Part shown: positions 25,484 through 35,076 of the stretch, in pieces
Position numbering within the stretch: position 1 is the first letter of the stretch
Layout: each line of letters begins with the position of its first letter
NCBI GenBank assembly: GCA_025463865.1
Contig: JAODBH010000033.1
Span: 1-46,619, forward strand
DNA length: 46,619 nt
From: Actinomycetes bacterium
GTDB lineage: Bacteria > Actinomycetota > Acidimicrobiia > IMCC26256 > Chersky-534
Direction of reading: 5' to 3'
The notes under the pieces: model-generated
Told to the model about the DNA's origin: nothing
What the model saw: the letters and a program-made list of their open reading frames with translations, nothing else
The model's database searches: none
Made by a program: the position numbers and the translations under genes

Positions 25484-26602
25484 GTGAAGATCGATGCGGC
25501 ACGGATCGTGTTCGGAGACGATGACCGCGCGGAGATCCTCCGCCGGGTCGACGCGTCGCTCCGGACCGGCGCGCTGACCCTGGGCCCGAACACCCTCGAG
25601 CTCGAGGCCGGGTTCGCCACGCGCCACGACTCGCCCTTCGCGGTCGCCACGAGCAGCGGCACCAGTGCGCTCGAGATCATCTTCCGGGCGCTCGGGGTGG
25701 AGGGCAAGGAGGTGGTGGTCCCGGCCAACACGTTCTTCGCCACCGCAGCCGCCGTGGTGCACGCCGGCGGGAGGGTCCGCCTCGCCGACGTCGACCCCGA
25801 GACCCTGGCCCTCGATCCGGCCTCCCTCGAGGCCGCGCTCACGCCGGAGACCGTCGGCGTGGTCCACGTGCACATCGGCGGTCTGGTCTCCCCCGCGGTG
25901 CCCGCGATCGCGGAGCTGTGCCGAGCCCGGGGCGTCTGGCTGGTCGAGGACGCCGCGCACGCCCACGGCTCCTCGTTCGAGGGCCGGCCCGCGGGCACCT
26001 TCGGCGTGGCCGGCGCGTTCTCGCTCTACCCGACCAAGGTCATCACGAGCGGTGAGGGTGGCGTCATCGTGACCGCCGACGAGCGTCTCCGGGACGAGGC
26101 GGTCGTCCACCGCGACCAGGGCAAGGCCGGGTTCCTCGGCGGTGACCACGTGCGGATGGGCGCGGCATGGCGGATGTCGGAGCCGAACGCCGCGATCGGT
26201 GTCGTCCACCTCGGCCGGCTCGACGGCTTCATCGCCCGGCGGAGCGCGATCGCGGCGCGCTACCGGTGCGGGCTCGAGCCCGTCGGCGGGATCCGCGCCC
26301 TGCCCCTGCCGCCCGGCTGCGTCTCCAACTTCTACAAGTTCGTCGCCCTGCTCGACCCCGGCGCGGACCGCGATCGGTTCAAGCAGGCGCTGCGCGACCG
26401 CGGCGTCAACGCGAGCGGCGAGGTCTACGCCAAGCCGCTCCACGCCCAGCCGATCTTCGCCGATCTACCCCACGGGCCGTTGCCGCACTGCGACGACGTG
26501 TGCGCCCGCCACGTCTGCCTCCCGGTCCACTCCGACATGACGGACGAGGAAGCCGCGTACGTCGTCTCCAGCGTCCAGGAAGTGCTGGCCGACCATGGTT
26601 GA
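25484..26602 (+). CDS. DegT/DnrJ/EryC1/StrS family sugar aminotransferase
   Basis: The 372-residue PLP enzyme has the family motifs: [13 protein letters not shown] binding the cofactor phosphate, [26 protein letters not shown] with Asp156 contacting the pyridine, and [14 protein letters not shown] with the Schiff-base Lys185. It transfers an amino group to a keto-sugar nucleotide. It opens a three-gene operon with an epimerase (8-bp overlap) and a MGDG-synthase-like glycosyltransferase (4-bp overlap). This suggests it makes an amino sugar that the last enzyme attaches to an acceptor. The GTG start follows GGGAG nine bases upstream. The substrate cannot be read. Confidence 0.93.
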   Translation: MKIDAARIVFGDDDRAEILRRVDASLRTGALTLGPNTLELEAGFATRHDSPFAVATSSGTSALEIIFRALGVEGKEVVVPANTFFATAAAVVHAGGRVRLADVDPETLALDPASLEAALTPETVGVVHVHIGGLVSPAVPAIAELCRARGVWLVEDAAHAHGSSFEGRPAGTFGVAGAFSLYPTKVITSGEGGVIVTADERLRDEAVVHRDQGKAGFLGGDHVRMGAAWRMSEPNAAIGVVHLGRLDGFIARRSAIAARYRCGLEPVGGIRALPLPPGCVSNFYKFVALLDPGADRDRFKQALRDRGVNASGEVYAKPLHAQPIFADLPHGPLPHCDDVCARHVCLPVHSDMTDEEAAYVVSSVQEVLADHG

Positions 26603-27536
26603 GACACGACGCATCGCCGTCACCGGCGGGTCCGGGTTCATCGGCTCCAACGTCGTCGACGCGCTCGTCGCCGCCGGCCACACCGTCGACGTGCTCGACG
26701 TGCGGCAGCCCCGGCGGACCGACGTCGGCTTCGTGAAGCTCGACATCACCGACGTCGACGGGTTGACCGACGCGTTCGAGGGCGTCGACGTCGTGTTCCA
26801 CCTCGCGGCGGTCTCCAACATCAACGAAGCGTTCGCCCATCCGCTCGACGCGGTGACGGTGAACGTCACCGGCACGGCCAACGTGTGGGAGGCGGCCCGG
26901 CGCAGCGAGGTCGGGCGCGCGGTGCTGGCCAGCACGGTGTGGGTCTACTCGGGCGCATCGGGTCCGGGTCCGTTCGGCGAGGACACGCCCCTCGACCCCG
27001 CGGGCATGGGCCACATCTACACCAGCTCCAAGGTCGCGGCCGAGATGGTGGTGCACAACTACGCCGAGCTGTACGGGCAGGCGTTCACCATCCTGCGTTA
27101 CGGGATCCCCTACGGGCCCCGCATGCGCGAGGAGCTCGTCATCCCGCAGTTCATCCGCCGGGCCCTGGCCGGCGAGCCGATCACCGTCAACGGCGACGGC
27201 AGCCAGTTCCGCAACTACGTGTACGTCGCCGATCTCTGCGACGCCCACGTCCGCGCGCTCGAGCCGGTTGCGGAGAACCAGGTGTTCAACCTCGAGGGCA
27301 GCGAGCCCGTGTCGGTGCTCCGACTGGCCGAGGCGGTCCGCGACGTGATCGGCGACCACGTCGTGATCGAACACGTGCCCGCGCGGGTCGGCGACTACGT
27401 CGGCAAGGAGGTGTCCGCCGCCAAGGCGCGCGATCTCCTCGGCTGGACGGTCTCGACGCCGTTCGAACGCGGCATCCGCGAGACGATCGAGACGTACCTC
27501 GAGGACCACGGGCAACCGCCACCGGCCGGTCGATGA
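26595..27536 (+). CDS. NAD-dependent epimerase/dehydratase (extended SDR)
   Basis: The 313-residue protein has the Rossmann motif VTGGSGFIGSNVVDAL, the strand DVVFHLAAVSN, the active-site YTSSK in GHIYTSSKVAAE, and the substrate-binding RYGIPYGPRM. It is an extended SDR that epimerises or dehydrates a nucleotide sugar. It overlaps the preceding aminotransferase gene by 8 bp and the next gene by 4 bp, so the three are translated together. Its product may feed the transferase downstream. Confidence 0.93.
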   Translation: MVETRRIAVTGGSGFIGSNVVDALVAAGHTVDVLDVRQPRRTDVGFVKLDITDVDGLTDAFEGVDVVFHLAAVSNINEAFAHPLDAVTVNVTGTANVWEAARRSEVGRAVLASTVWVYSGASGPGPFGEDTPLDPAGMGHIYTSSKVAAEMVVHNYAELYGQAFTILRYGIPYGPRMREELVIPQFIRRALAGEPITVNGDGSQFRNYVYVADLCDAHVRALEPVAENQVFNLEGSEPVSVLRLAEAVRDVIGDHVVIEHVPARVGDYVGKEVSAAKARDLLGWTVSTPFERGIRETIETYLEDHGQPPPAGR

Positions 27537-28621
27537 CCACCCGGAAGGTGTTGATCCTCTCCGGGCACTTCGGCAAGGGGCACGACACGGTGGCCGAGGC
27601 GACGGCCACGGCGCTCGCACCGCTCGACGTCGAGTGCCGCACGGTCGACTCGATCGACATGCTCGGACCGGCTGCGGGCCAGGCGGGAGACCGCGTCTTC
27701 CGCTCGATCCTCTCCGTCCCGCCGCTCTACGACGCGCTGCACTTCAGCCAGCTGCGGCCCGGAGGGCGGCTCGCCGACCTCATGGACTGGGCTGCGGTCG
27801 CGGCGATGTACCCGCATTTCCTCGAGATCGTCCGCGAGTTCCCGCCCGACCTCGTCGTGTCGGTCTTCGCCACCGGCGCCGGCGTCGCGTCCCGGTACAA
27901 GGCGAGTCATCCGGACCTCATCACGGCGGTGTTCATCACCGACGCGTACGCGCACCGGCTGTGGGTCCACGCGCACACCGACATCTTCCTCACCACGTCC
28001 GAGGTCGGGGCGCGTTCGGTGGAGGGCCTGCGGCCACGGGCGCGCGTCGCCGTCGTCACCCACCCGACCCGTCCCGCGTTCTATGCGGCACCGGACCGCG
28101 CGTCGGCCCGCGCCGGGCTCGGCGTTCCCGACGACGCCCGCTGCGTCCTCCTGATGTCGGGCGGCTGGGGCATCGGCCCGCTCGCCAAGGCCGCCACCGC
28201 GGTCGCCCGCGCCGGGATCTGGGTGCTCGCGGTGGCCGGCAACAACGAACGGCTCGAACGCCAGCTGCGCCGCGCGTCGGCGGCCGACCGTCGCATCGTC
28301 GCGTTCGGCTACACCGACCGGGTGCCGGAGCTGATGGCCGCGAGCGACGCGGTGATCACCTCGTCCGGGGACACGTGCCGGGAGGCCCGGGTCGTCGGAC
28401 GGCCGCTCATCCTCACCGACGTCGTGCCCGGGCACGGTCGCGAGAACCTGATGCACGAGCTCGAGCTCGGCGGCGCGACCGTCACCACGATGGGACCCCG
28501 GTCGCTGGTGGCGACGGTCGAGGACTTCCTCGACCATCCGCCCGCGATGCCCGCACTCGGCGACCCCGACCGGTGGGAGCGCGAGCTCCGGGGCGCGCTC
28601 GCCCCGGTCGGGTTCGCCTGA
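27533..28621 (+). CDS. MGDG synthase/MurG-like glycosyltransferase (GT28-type)
   Basis: The 362-residue protein starts KVLILSGHFGKGHDTVAEA, the loop of diacylglycerol glucosyl/galactosyltransferases (MGDG synthase and UgtP/YpfP), then has PDLVVSVFATG, a C-terminal domain opening RCVLLMSGGWGIGPLAK and the donor site GYTDRVPELMAASDAVITSSGDTCREARVVGRPLI. It likely moves a sugar from a nucleotide donor to a lipid acceptor at the membrane. With the aminotransferase and epimerase in the same operon it may make an amino-sugar glycolipid, which is inference. The ATG overlaps the epimerase stop (ATGA). Confidence 0.88.
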   Translation: MTTRKVLILSGHFGKGHDTVAEATATALAPLDVECRTVDSIDMLGPAAGQAGDRVFRSILSVPPLYDALHFSQLRPGGRLADLMDWAAVAAMYPHFLEIVREFPPDLVVSVFATGAGVASRYKASHPDLITAVFITDAYAHRLWVHAHTDIFLTTSEVGARSVEGLRPRARVAVVTHPTRPAFYAAPDRASARAGLGVPDDARCVLLMSGGWGIGPLAKAATAVARAGIWVLAVAGNNERLERQLRRASAADRRIVAFGYTDRVPELMAASDAVITSSGDTCREARVVGRPLILTDVVPGHGRENLMHELELGGATVTTMGPRSLVATVEDFLDHPPAMPALGDPDRWERELRGALAPVGFA

Positions 28622-28660
28622 GTCGCCTGCCTGCGGCGGCTGCAGGCTCGGGCAGCGCGG

Positions 28661-29149
28661 CTACTTGGGCAGTTCGGCCTCGAGCGCGGAGATGACCTCG
28701 GGCGCCTTGGGGTCGACGGTCGGGCGGAAGCGGTGCACGACCTCACCCTTCGGCGACACGAGGAACTTCTCGAAGTTCCACTGGATGTCGCCCGCGTTGC
28801 CCTCGTCGTCGGCGACCTTGGTCAGCTCGGCGTAGAGCGGGCTCTGGTTCTGGCCGTTGACGTCGACCTTCTCGTAGAGCGGGAAGGTGACGCCGTAGGT
28901 GCTGCTGCAGAACGTGGCGATCTCCTCCGGGCTCCCGGGCTCCTGCGCACCGAACTGGTTGCACGGGAAGCCGAGGACCGAGAAGCCGCGGCCCTGGTAC
29001 TCCTTCTGGAGCTCTTCGAGCCCGGTGTACTGAGGAGTGAGACCGCACTTCGAGGCCACGTTCACGAGCAGAAGCGCCTCGCCCTCGTGGTCCGCCAGCG
29101 TGGTGTCGTTGCCGTCCAACGTCTTCAGGGGGATGTCGTAGATGCTCAT
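28661..29149 (-). CDS. Glutathione peroxidase family protein
   Basis: The 162-residue protein has the complete active-site set: Cys35 in VNVASKCGLTPQY, Gln in FPCNQFGAQEPG, Trp and Asn in IQWNFEKFLV. It uses Cys rather than selenocysteine. The second Cys-containing stretch (ATFCSSTYG) may act as the resolving Cys, as in thioredoxin-dependent members; this phylum uses mycothiol, so the physiological reductant is probably thioredoxin or mycoredoxin. A weak hairpin at about 28625-28647 lies between it and the convergent transferase gene. Confidence 0.95.
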   Translation of the reverse strand: MSIYDIPLKTLDGNDTTLADHEGEALLLVNVASKCGLTPQYTGLEELQKEYQGRGFSVLGFPCNQFGAQEPGSPEEIATFCSSTYGVTFPLYEKVDVNGQNQSPLYAELTKVADDEGNAGDIQWNFEKFLVSPKGEVVHRFRPTVDPKAPEVISALEAELPK

Positions 29150-29234
29150 GCACCGAACCTACCGCACCAACGCGCCGGCTCCCACGGCGCGCGGGCGCGG
29201 TGACCGGTGGCCGCGGGCCCGTAACGTGGCGGTG

Positions 29235-30608
29235 ATGGGCGACGACCTGATCGAGCGTCTCCGGGCCGCGGTGGGCCCGCAACACCTGCTCGTCGACCCG
29301 GACCTGCGGGCTCCGTACGAGACCGACTGGACCGGCCGGTGGTCGGGCCGGGCCCGCGCCGTCGTCCGCCCCGCCGACGCGCACCAGCTGGCCGACGTGC
29401 TGCGCATCTGTCTCGCCGCGGGTGCGCCCGCGATCGCGCAGGGCGGCAACACCGGTCTCGTCGGCGGCGGAGTCCCGCGCGGCGGCGGCTCCGAAGTCGT
29501 CGTGTCGCTCGCCCGCCTCGACGGTATCGGGCCCGTCGACGGCTCCAGCGGCGACGTCGTCGTGGGCGCGGGCGCGACCCTGGCGCGCGTCCAGGAAGCC
29601 GCGAGGGCGGCGGGCTGGGACGTCGGCGTCGACCTCGCCGCGCGCGACTCGGCGACGATCGGCGGCATGGTGGCGACGAACGCCGGCGGCGTCCACGTCC
29701 TCAGGTACGGCGGGATGGTCGAGCAGGTGATCGGGCTCGAGGCGGTGACGATGGCGGGTGAGGTGCTCGGCCGCGTGCCCGCACTGCGCAAGGACAACAG
29801 CGGGTACCACTGGCCGGCGCTGCTCGCGGGGAGCGAAGGGACGCTGGCCGTCGTGACCCGCATCCATCTGAAGCTCGTGCCGCACCTTCCGGACCGGGTC
29901 GTCGCCCTGCTCGGGCTGCCGGATCTCGACGCGCTGCTCGCGGTGGCCGGCCGGCTCCGGCGCGGCCTTCCGTCGCTGCGCGCGCTCGAGGTCATGTTCG
30001 CCGACGGCGTGACCCTCACCCACGAGTACAACCGACTACCGCTTCCGCTCCCCGGTCCCCCGCCGGTCGTGCTCCTGGTCGAGGTCGCCGACGCGGCCGG
30101 CACCCGGTCGAGGTTGTTCGACGCGCTCGGCGCGCTGGTCGCCGACGATCCCGACGTGCTCGCGACCGCGGTCGCCGACGACGAGCTCGGCGCGCGCCGC
30201 TTGTGGCGGACCCGCGAGGACCACACCGAGGCCATCAACGCCGCCGGCATTCCCCACAAGCTCGACGTCACCCTGCCCACCGCGAACCTGGCCCCGTTCG
30301 CCGACGAGGTGCGCGCACTCGTGACTTCTCTGGCCCCCGCCGCGCGGCTCGTGCTGTTCGGCCACGTCGGTGACGGCAACCTGCACGTCAACCTGCTCGG
30401 GCTCGTCCCCGACGACGATTCCGTCGATCACGCGGTGCTCGACCTCGTCGCCCGCCTCGGCGGCAGCATCAGCGCCGAGCATGGCATCGGCGTCGCCAAG
30501 CGGGCCGACCTGCCCCTCACCCGCACCGGCGCCGAGATCGCAACGATGCGCGCCATCAAAGCCGCCCTCGACCCCACCGGCCGCCTCAACCCCGGCGTCA
30601 TCTTCTAG
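29235..30608 (+). CDS. FAD-binding oxidoreductase (D-2-hydroxyacid dehydrogenase/GlcD type)
   Basis: The 457-residue flavoprotein has the FAD_binding_4 motif AIAQGGNTGLVGGGVP, then SATIGGMVATNAGG and RKDNSGYHWPALLAGSEGTLAVV, and a C-terminal FAD-oxidase domain with LFGHVGDGNLHVNLLG and SAEHGIGVAK. Such enzymes oxidise D-lactate or D-2-hydroxyglutarate. I chose the ATG at 29235, which gives a normal N-terminus. The gene ends just before the large hairpin at 30612-30658. Confidence 0.92.
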   Translation: MGDDLIERLRAAVGPQHLLVDPDLRAPYETDWTGRWSGRARAVVRPADAHQLADVLRICLAAGAPAIAQGGNTGLVGGGVPRGGGSEVVVSLARLDGIGPVDGSSGDVVVGAGATLARVQEAARAAGWDVGVDLAARDSATIGGMVATNAGGVHVLRYGGMVEQVIGLEAVTMAGEVLGRVPALRKDNSGYHWPALLAGSEGTLAVVTRIHLKLVPHLPDRVVALLGLPDLDALLAVAGRLRRGLPSLRALEVMFADGVTLTHEYNRLPLPLPGPPPVVLLVEVADAAGTRSRLFDALGALVADDPDVLATAVADDELGARRLWRTREDHTEAINAAGIPHKLDVTLPTANLAPFADEVRALVTSLAPAARLVLFGHVGDGNLHVNLLGLVPDDDSVDHAVLDLVARLGGSISAEHGIGVAKRADLPLTRTGAEIATMRAIKAALDPTGRLNPGVIF

Positions 30609-30611
30609 AGG

Positions 30612-30658
30612 TTCGTGCGTCCCACGAGCACACATATCGTGCTCCGGGGACGCACGAA
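30612..30658. terminator. Long imperfect hairpin between convergent genes (outer stem ttcgtgcgt)
   Basis: Arms ttcgtgcgtcccacgagcac (30612-30631) and gtgctccggggacgcacgaa (30639-30658) pair over 20 positions with two mismatches and a 7-nt loop. It sits 3 bp after one stop and 6 bp before the convergent one, so it is a good bidirectional terminator. Its outer stem is shared with the hairpin at 38896-38938. Confidence 0.75.
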
Positions 30659-30664
30659 GCCGGG

Positions 30665-31807
30665 TCAGGCGGGGGCGGGGGTCCTCGTGGCCGCGCCCGG
30701 GTCGGCCGCGACGCGGGAGAGATCGGTGGGCGTGATCAGGCCGACGAGGTGGCCGTCGTCGTCGAACACGAGGATCCGCGGGTCGAGGACGGCCTTCGGC
30801 GCGGTGAGGACGTCGACGAGCTTGTCGTCGGGACGCGCGGTGCGCAGCCCGGAGAGCGGGACGGTGACGTCGAGGACGCGGGCCAGCGTGCGGTTCTCCG
30901 GTGGCACCGTCGCGAGCCGGTCGAGCGTGACCACCCCGGCGATGCCGCCCTCCCACGCCGCGACCGGGAACGCGCGGTGGCCGGACGCCCGGGCGATGTC
31001 GGAGAAGTAGGCGACGTTCTGCCAGCCGGTGGCGACGACCGGGTCGGCGGTCATGACGTCGCGCACCAGCACATCACCCACCCTCCGGTGGACTTCCGCC
31101 ACGCCCAGCTCGCCGCGCGCCGCGTACAGCACGAAGAGCCCGAGCAGCAACGTCCAGATGCCGGCCGGCGAGCCACCCAACAGCTCGAAGATGCCGACCC
31201 CGCACACGATGGTGCCGAACACCCGGCCCGCCTTGGCCGACGTCGCGTTCGCCCGCCACTCGTCGCCGTGACGGAGCCAGAGCAGCCCCGTGAGGACGCG
31301 GCCGCCGTCGAGCGGTGCCGCGGGCAGCAGGTTGAACAGTCCGAGCAACAGGTTGATGAACGCGAGCCAGCCGAACACCGCGACGACGAGTCCGTGGAGG
31401 CCGAGCGCGACCGACGCGATGGTGAGCCCCGCGAAGACGAGCCCCAGCGCGACGCTCACCGCGGGCCCCGACACGGCGATCGCGAGCTCGGCCCGTGCGC
31501 TCGGGACCTTGCCCTCGAGCTTCGACACTCCCCCGAGCAACCAGAGCGTGATGCCCTCGACCCGCATGCCGACGCGCTGCGCCACGACGGCGTGGCTCAT
31601 CTCGTGGGCGAGGATCGACACGAAGAAGAGACCGGCCGCGAGGATGCCGGCGAGCCAGTAGGCCCCCGACGAAGAGCCGGGGACGGCGGCGGGGAGCTGA
31701 CCGGAGGCGAGCGACCAGCTGACGAGCGCGGCCACGACCAGCAGGCTCCAGTGCACACCTACGGAGACGCCGCGGATGCGGCCGAGCCGGATCGTGTTCT
31801 GCATCAT
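30665..31807 (-). CDS. Site-2 protease family metalloprotease with CBS domains (Rip3-like)
   Basis: The 380-residue membrane protein has the zinc motif HEMSH in SILAHEMSHAVVAQR, the second ligand region NLLPAAPLDGGRVL, and a C-terminal pair of CBS domains (from about 250: VRDVMTADPVVATGW and ILVFDDDGHLVGLITPTDL). It would cut membrane-embedded substrates, usually anti-sigma factors, and the CBS domains may sense nucleotides. Adjacent ATGs at 31807 and 31804 both serve; the former is given. It is divergent from the sulfatase-fold gene. Confidence 0.9.
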   Translation of the reverse strand: MMQNTIRLGRIRGVSVGVHWSLLVVAALVSWSLASGQLPAAVPGSSSGAYWLAGILAAGLFFVSILAHEMSHAVVAQRVGMRVEGITLWLLGGVSKLEGKVPSARAELAIAVSGPAVSVALGLVFAGLTIASVALGLHGLVVAVFGWLAFINLLLGLFNLLPAAPLDGGRVLTGLLWLRHGDEWRANATSAKAGRVFGTIVCGVGIFELLGGSPAGIWTLLLGLFVLYAARGELGVAEVHRRVGDVLVRDVMTADPVVATGWQNVAYFSDIARASGHRAFPVAAWEGGIAGVVTLDRLATVPPENRTLARVLDVTVPLSGLRTARPDDKLVDVLTAPKAVLDPRILVFDDDGHLVGLITPTDLSRVAADPGAATRTPAPA

Positions 31808-31915
31808 GGGTCCTCGAATCCGACGCGTCAGAGGTGCCGGCTCGCGCCTCCAACGTACGCCGCGGTCCAGTCCTTCCCGCATCGGCCCGAGTTCGTGCCC
31901 GCATAAGCTCCGTCA

Positions 31916-33454
31916 GTGCCGGAAGCCCGCAACGTTCTCTTCATCACCCTGGACCAGTTCCGGGGTGACGGCCTTTCGGCGGCCGGACATCCGGTGGTCC
32001 GGACCCCGTTCCTCGATCGCCTGGCCGCCGACGGGGTCCTGTTCCGGCGGCACTTCTCCCAGGCCGCGCCCTGCAGTCCCGGCCGCGCGTCGCTCTATAC
32101 CGGCCTCTACCAGCTCAACCACCGGGTGTGCCTCAACGGGACGCCACTCGACGCCCGGTTCACCAACGTGGCGCTGGAAGCCCGTGCTCTCGGCTACGAC
32201 CCGGTGCTCTTCGGCTACACCGACCAGAGCATCGACCCCCGGACCGTCACCGCCGACGACCCCCGCCTCCGCACCTACGAAGGCGTGCTGCCGGGGATGC
32301 GCGCGGTGGTCGACTTCACCGAGGACCTCGGCCCGTGGCTGAAGTGGCTCGCGGCCGAGGGCTACGACATTCCGGAGAACGGCCGCGACATCTACCTCCC
32401 TGCCGACGGCACCGAGCGCGACTCCTGGGGCGAGCCGGGTGGATCGAACGCGCCCACGGTCTACAAGGCCGAGCACAGCGAAGCCGCCTTCCTCGTCGGC
32501 GAGCTCACCCGGTGGATCGACCAGCAGGGCGACGGGCCGTGGTTCGCGCACGGCGCGTTCATCCGCCCGCACCCGCCCTACATCGCGCCCGAGCCGTACA
32601 ACGCGATGTACGACCCGGACGACGAGGCCATGCCGATGCCGGTGCGCGCCGCGTCACCCGAGGCCGAAGGCGACCAGCATCTCTTCGCGAGCTTCGTCGT
32701 CAACACGCCCGGCCTCGCCGCGCCGCGGACCGACCGCGAGACCCGCCAGCTCCGGGCGACGTACTACGGCATGCAGAGCGAGGTCGACGCGCAGATCGGT
32801 CGGCTCGTCGCCCACCTCGAGCACGCGGGCATCCTCGACGACACGTTGATCGTCGTCGGCTCCGACCACGGTGAGCTGCTCGGCGACCACTGGCTCACCC
32901 AGAAGCTCGGCTACTGGGACGCCGCCTACCACGTGCCGCTCATCATCCGCGATCCTCGCCCCCAGTCCGACGCGACGCGCGGCACGCAGGTCCAGCACTT
33001 CACCGAGAACGTCGACGTGATGCCCACCATCGTCGAGTGGATGGGCGGCGAGGTGCCGGCGCAGTGCGACGGCCGATCGCTGCTCCCGTTCCTGCGCGAG
33101 GGCGCGCCCGACGACTGGCGCACCGAGGTCCACTTCGAGTTCGACTTCCGCGATCCGGTCAACCACGGACCCGAGACCCTGCTCGGCGTGAGCAGCGAGC
33201 AGTGCTGCATGACCGTGCTGCGGGACGACCACGGCAAGTACGTGCACTTCGCCGCGATGGATCCGCTGTTCTTCGACCTCGACGACGATCCCGCGCAGAT
33301 CGTCAACCGGGCCGACGACCCCGCCTACGCCAACGACGTCCTCGCCTACGCCCAGCGCATGTTGAGCTGGCGCATGCGCCACACCGACCGCACGCTCACC
33401 GGCACCTTCCTCGGCCCGGCCGGCGTCACCGTCAGCCACGACCCGCGCGTCTGA
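31916..33454 (+). CDS. Sulfatase-fold hydrolase (phosphonate monoester hydrolase-like)
   Basis: The 512-residue enzyme has the alkaline-phosphatase/sulfatase fold: FITLDQFRGDGL with the first metal ligand Asp, then Cys53 in AAPCSPGRASLYTG, the C-x-P-x-R motif in which Cys is converted to formylglycine, and later VVGSDHGELLGDHWL. The run VCLNGTPLDARFTNVALEAR then FGYTDQSIDPR resembles phosphonate/phosphodiester monoester hydrolases rather than true sulfatases. No signal peptide is seen, so it is cytoplasmic. A formylglycine-generating enzyme gene is not in the window. It starts with GTG and is followed after 4 bp by a thioesterase gene. Confidence 0.88.
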   Translation: MPEARNVLFITLDQFRGDGLSAAGHPVVRTPFLDRLAADGVLFRRHFSQAAPCSPGRASLYTGLYQLNHRVCLNGTPLDARFTNVALEARALGYDPVLFGYTDQSIDPRTVTADDPRLRTYEGVLPGMRAVVDFTEDLGPWLKWLAAEGYDIPENGRDIYLPADGTERDSWGEPGGSNAPTVYKAEHSEAAFLVGELTRWIDQQGDGPWFAHGAFIRPHPPYIAPEPYNAMYDPDDEAMPMPVRAASPEAEGDQHLFASFVVNTPGLAAPRTDRETRQLRATYYGMQSEVDAQIGRLVAHLEHAGILDDTLIVVGSDHGELLGDHWLTQKLGYWDAAYHVPLIIRDPRPQSDATRGTQVQHFTENVDVMPTIVEWMGGEVPAQCDGRSLLPFLREGAPDDWRTEVHFEFDFRDPVNHGPETLLGVSSEQCCMTVLRDDHGKYVHFAAMDPLFFDLDDDPAQIVNRADDPAYANDVLAYAQRMLSWRMRHTDRTLTGTFLGPAGVTVSHDPRV

Positions 33455-33458
33455 AGCC

Positions 33459-34262
33459 ATGGACGCCGCGGAGTTCTTCGGGCTGCAGCCCACCGACGAT
33501 CCCTTGCACTGGCTCCTACCGGTCACGCCCGGAAACCTGTCGGGGATCGGCGCGCTCTTCGGCGGATGCGCGCTCGCGGCCGGGATCGAGGCGCTGGAAC
33601 GCAGCACCGGCCGACCCGTCGTCTACGCCGCGGTGCAGTTCCTCTCCTTCGCCAAGCCGCCGTCGGTGGTCGCGATCGAAGTCGTCGAAGCGGTGCGCGG
33701 ATACCGGATCTCGCAGGCCCGCGCCGTCGGGCGGGTCGACGGCGAAGAGATCTTCACCGTCAACGCCGCGCTCGGCCGCCGCGACTCGACCGCCGACGGC
33801 GTGTGGGTGCAGCCACCCGACGTCGCGCCGCCCGGCGACTCGCCGGTGCGCGAGGCGCAGGAGCACCAGCGCGGCACGGTGATGGAACGGGTCGACATGC
33901 GCATGGCGAACGCGCGCGAGACCCATGAGCTCGACGGCACGCCTTCGGCCGACGGCCGCAGCGCGTTGTGGGTCCGCATCCCCGGGCTCGAGCTCTCGGC
34001 CGCTTCGCTCGGCTTCGTCGGCGACTACGTGCCGTTCGGCATCCTGCAGTCGATCGGGCGGATGATCGGCGGCAACAGCGTCGACAACACGCTGCGCGTC
34101 GTCCGGATCGTCCCCACCGAATGGATCCTCGCCGACATCCGCACGCTCGCCGTGCGCGACGGTTTCGGCCACGGCAGCGTCTTCCTGTGGTCCGAGCGCG
34201 GCGACCTGCTCGGCATCGCCAGCCAGACGACCATCGTCCGCGAGAACCACCCGCGCCGATAG
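33459..34262 (+). CDS. Acyl-CoA thioesterase family protein (double hotdog)
   Basis: The 267-residue protein matches TesB-like thioesterases: two hotdog repeats, with GNLSGIGALFGGCALAAGIEAL in the first and LELSAASLGFVGDYVPFGILQS plus TLRVVRIVPTEWILADIRT in the second. It would hydrolyse acyl-CoA. It follows the sulfatase-fold gene by 4 bp, so the two probably share a message, although a shared pathway is not evident. Confidence 0.83.
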   Translation: MDAAEFFGLQPTDDPLHWLLPVTPGNLSGIGALFGGCALAAGIEALERSTGRPVVYAAVQFLSFAKPPSVVAIEVVEAVRGYRISQARAVGRVDGEEIFTVNAALGRRDSTADGVWVQPPDVAPPGDSPVREAQEHQRGTVMERVDMRMANARETHELDGTPSADGRSALWVRIPGLELSAASLGFVGDYVPFGILQSIGRMIGGNSVDNTLRVVRIVPTEWILADIRTLAVRDGFGHGSVFLWSERGDLLGIASQTTIVRENHPRR

Positions 34263-34281
34263 GGCGCGACAGGTCTGGTCG

Positions 34282-35013
34282 TCAGGCCGCCTGCTTGAGC
34301 TTGACCTCGTGATGGCGCACCGACACGAGGTGGCAGCCACGCAACACGCGGATCATCCACCAGCCCGGATCGACGGCACGGGTGTCGAGCGCGAAGGTGG
34401 CCGACGTGGGCGCGGCGTGGTGGTTGTTGTGCAGTCCTTCGCCCGCGGTGAGGAGCGCGAGCAACTGCCCGTTGGTGGCCGAGTTCGGGTAGGGGCGGCG
34501 GCCGACCCGGTGTCCGACCGCGTTGACCGCGCCGCTCAACATCACGTAGGTGACGGCGTGGACCCCGGCGGCGAGGAGCCCGGTCCCGAGCCCCAGCACC
34601 AGAACCGAGATCACCAGCCCGAGACCCAGGCCCAGGAACGCGTGGTCGAACAGGACCCGGTCCCAGCGGTCGGCGGGCAGGTCCTTCGTGTACCGCTTCA
34701 CCATGACCTCGTTGCGGGCCGCGCTGCGGTAGAGCCCGACGTTGCCGAGTTGCACCCGCCAGAAGCCGTGCACGATCGGCGAGTGGGGATCGGCCGCGGT
34801 GTCGGTGTTGGCGTGGTGGCTGCGGTGCACGGCCGCCCATTCGCGGGGCCGCATCCCGGTGGTGATCCAGATCACGGCCCGGCAGGCCCAGGCGAGCCCG
34901 GGATGGACCGTCAGCGCCTTGTGGGCGAGGCCCCGGTGCAGGTAGATCGTGGTGACGAACACCGAGACCTGGGTCGCGAGCAGCCCCACGAGGACCCCGA
35001 GCCAGAGGTTCAA
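34282..35013 (-). CDS. Acyl-CoA/fatty acid desaturase
   Basis: The 243-residue membrane enzyme has the three His boxes of di-iron desaturases: HRGLAH at 26-31, HRSHH at 63-67 and HNNHH at 195-199. It is short for the family but retains all ligands, with additional membrane segments between. It would introduce a cis double bond into a saturated acyl chain. It is divergent from a TetR regulator, and a perfect palindromic operator lies between them, so that regulator probably controls desaturation. No electron-transfer partner is adjacent. Confidence 0.92.
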   Translation of the reverse strand: MNLWLGVLVGLLATQVSVFVTTIYLHRGLAHKALTVHPGLAWACRAVIWITTGMRPREWAAVHRSHHANTDTAADPHSPIVHGFWRVQLGNVGLYRSAARNEVMVKRYTKDLPADRWDRVLFDHAFLGLGLGLVISVLVLGLGTGLLAAGVHAVTYVMLSGAVNAVGHRVGRRPYPNSATNGQLLALLTAGEGLHNNHHAAPTSATFALDTRAVDPGWWMIRVLRGCHLVSVRHHEVKLKQAA

Positions 35014-35076
35014 TGTGTCTCCTGGAGCCGGGCCGCGTGCGCGGGAAGAACGTGGGTGGGTGCCGGGCAGAGTAGC

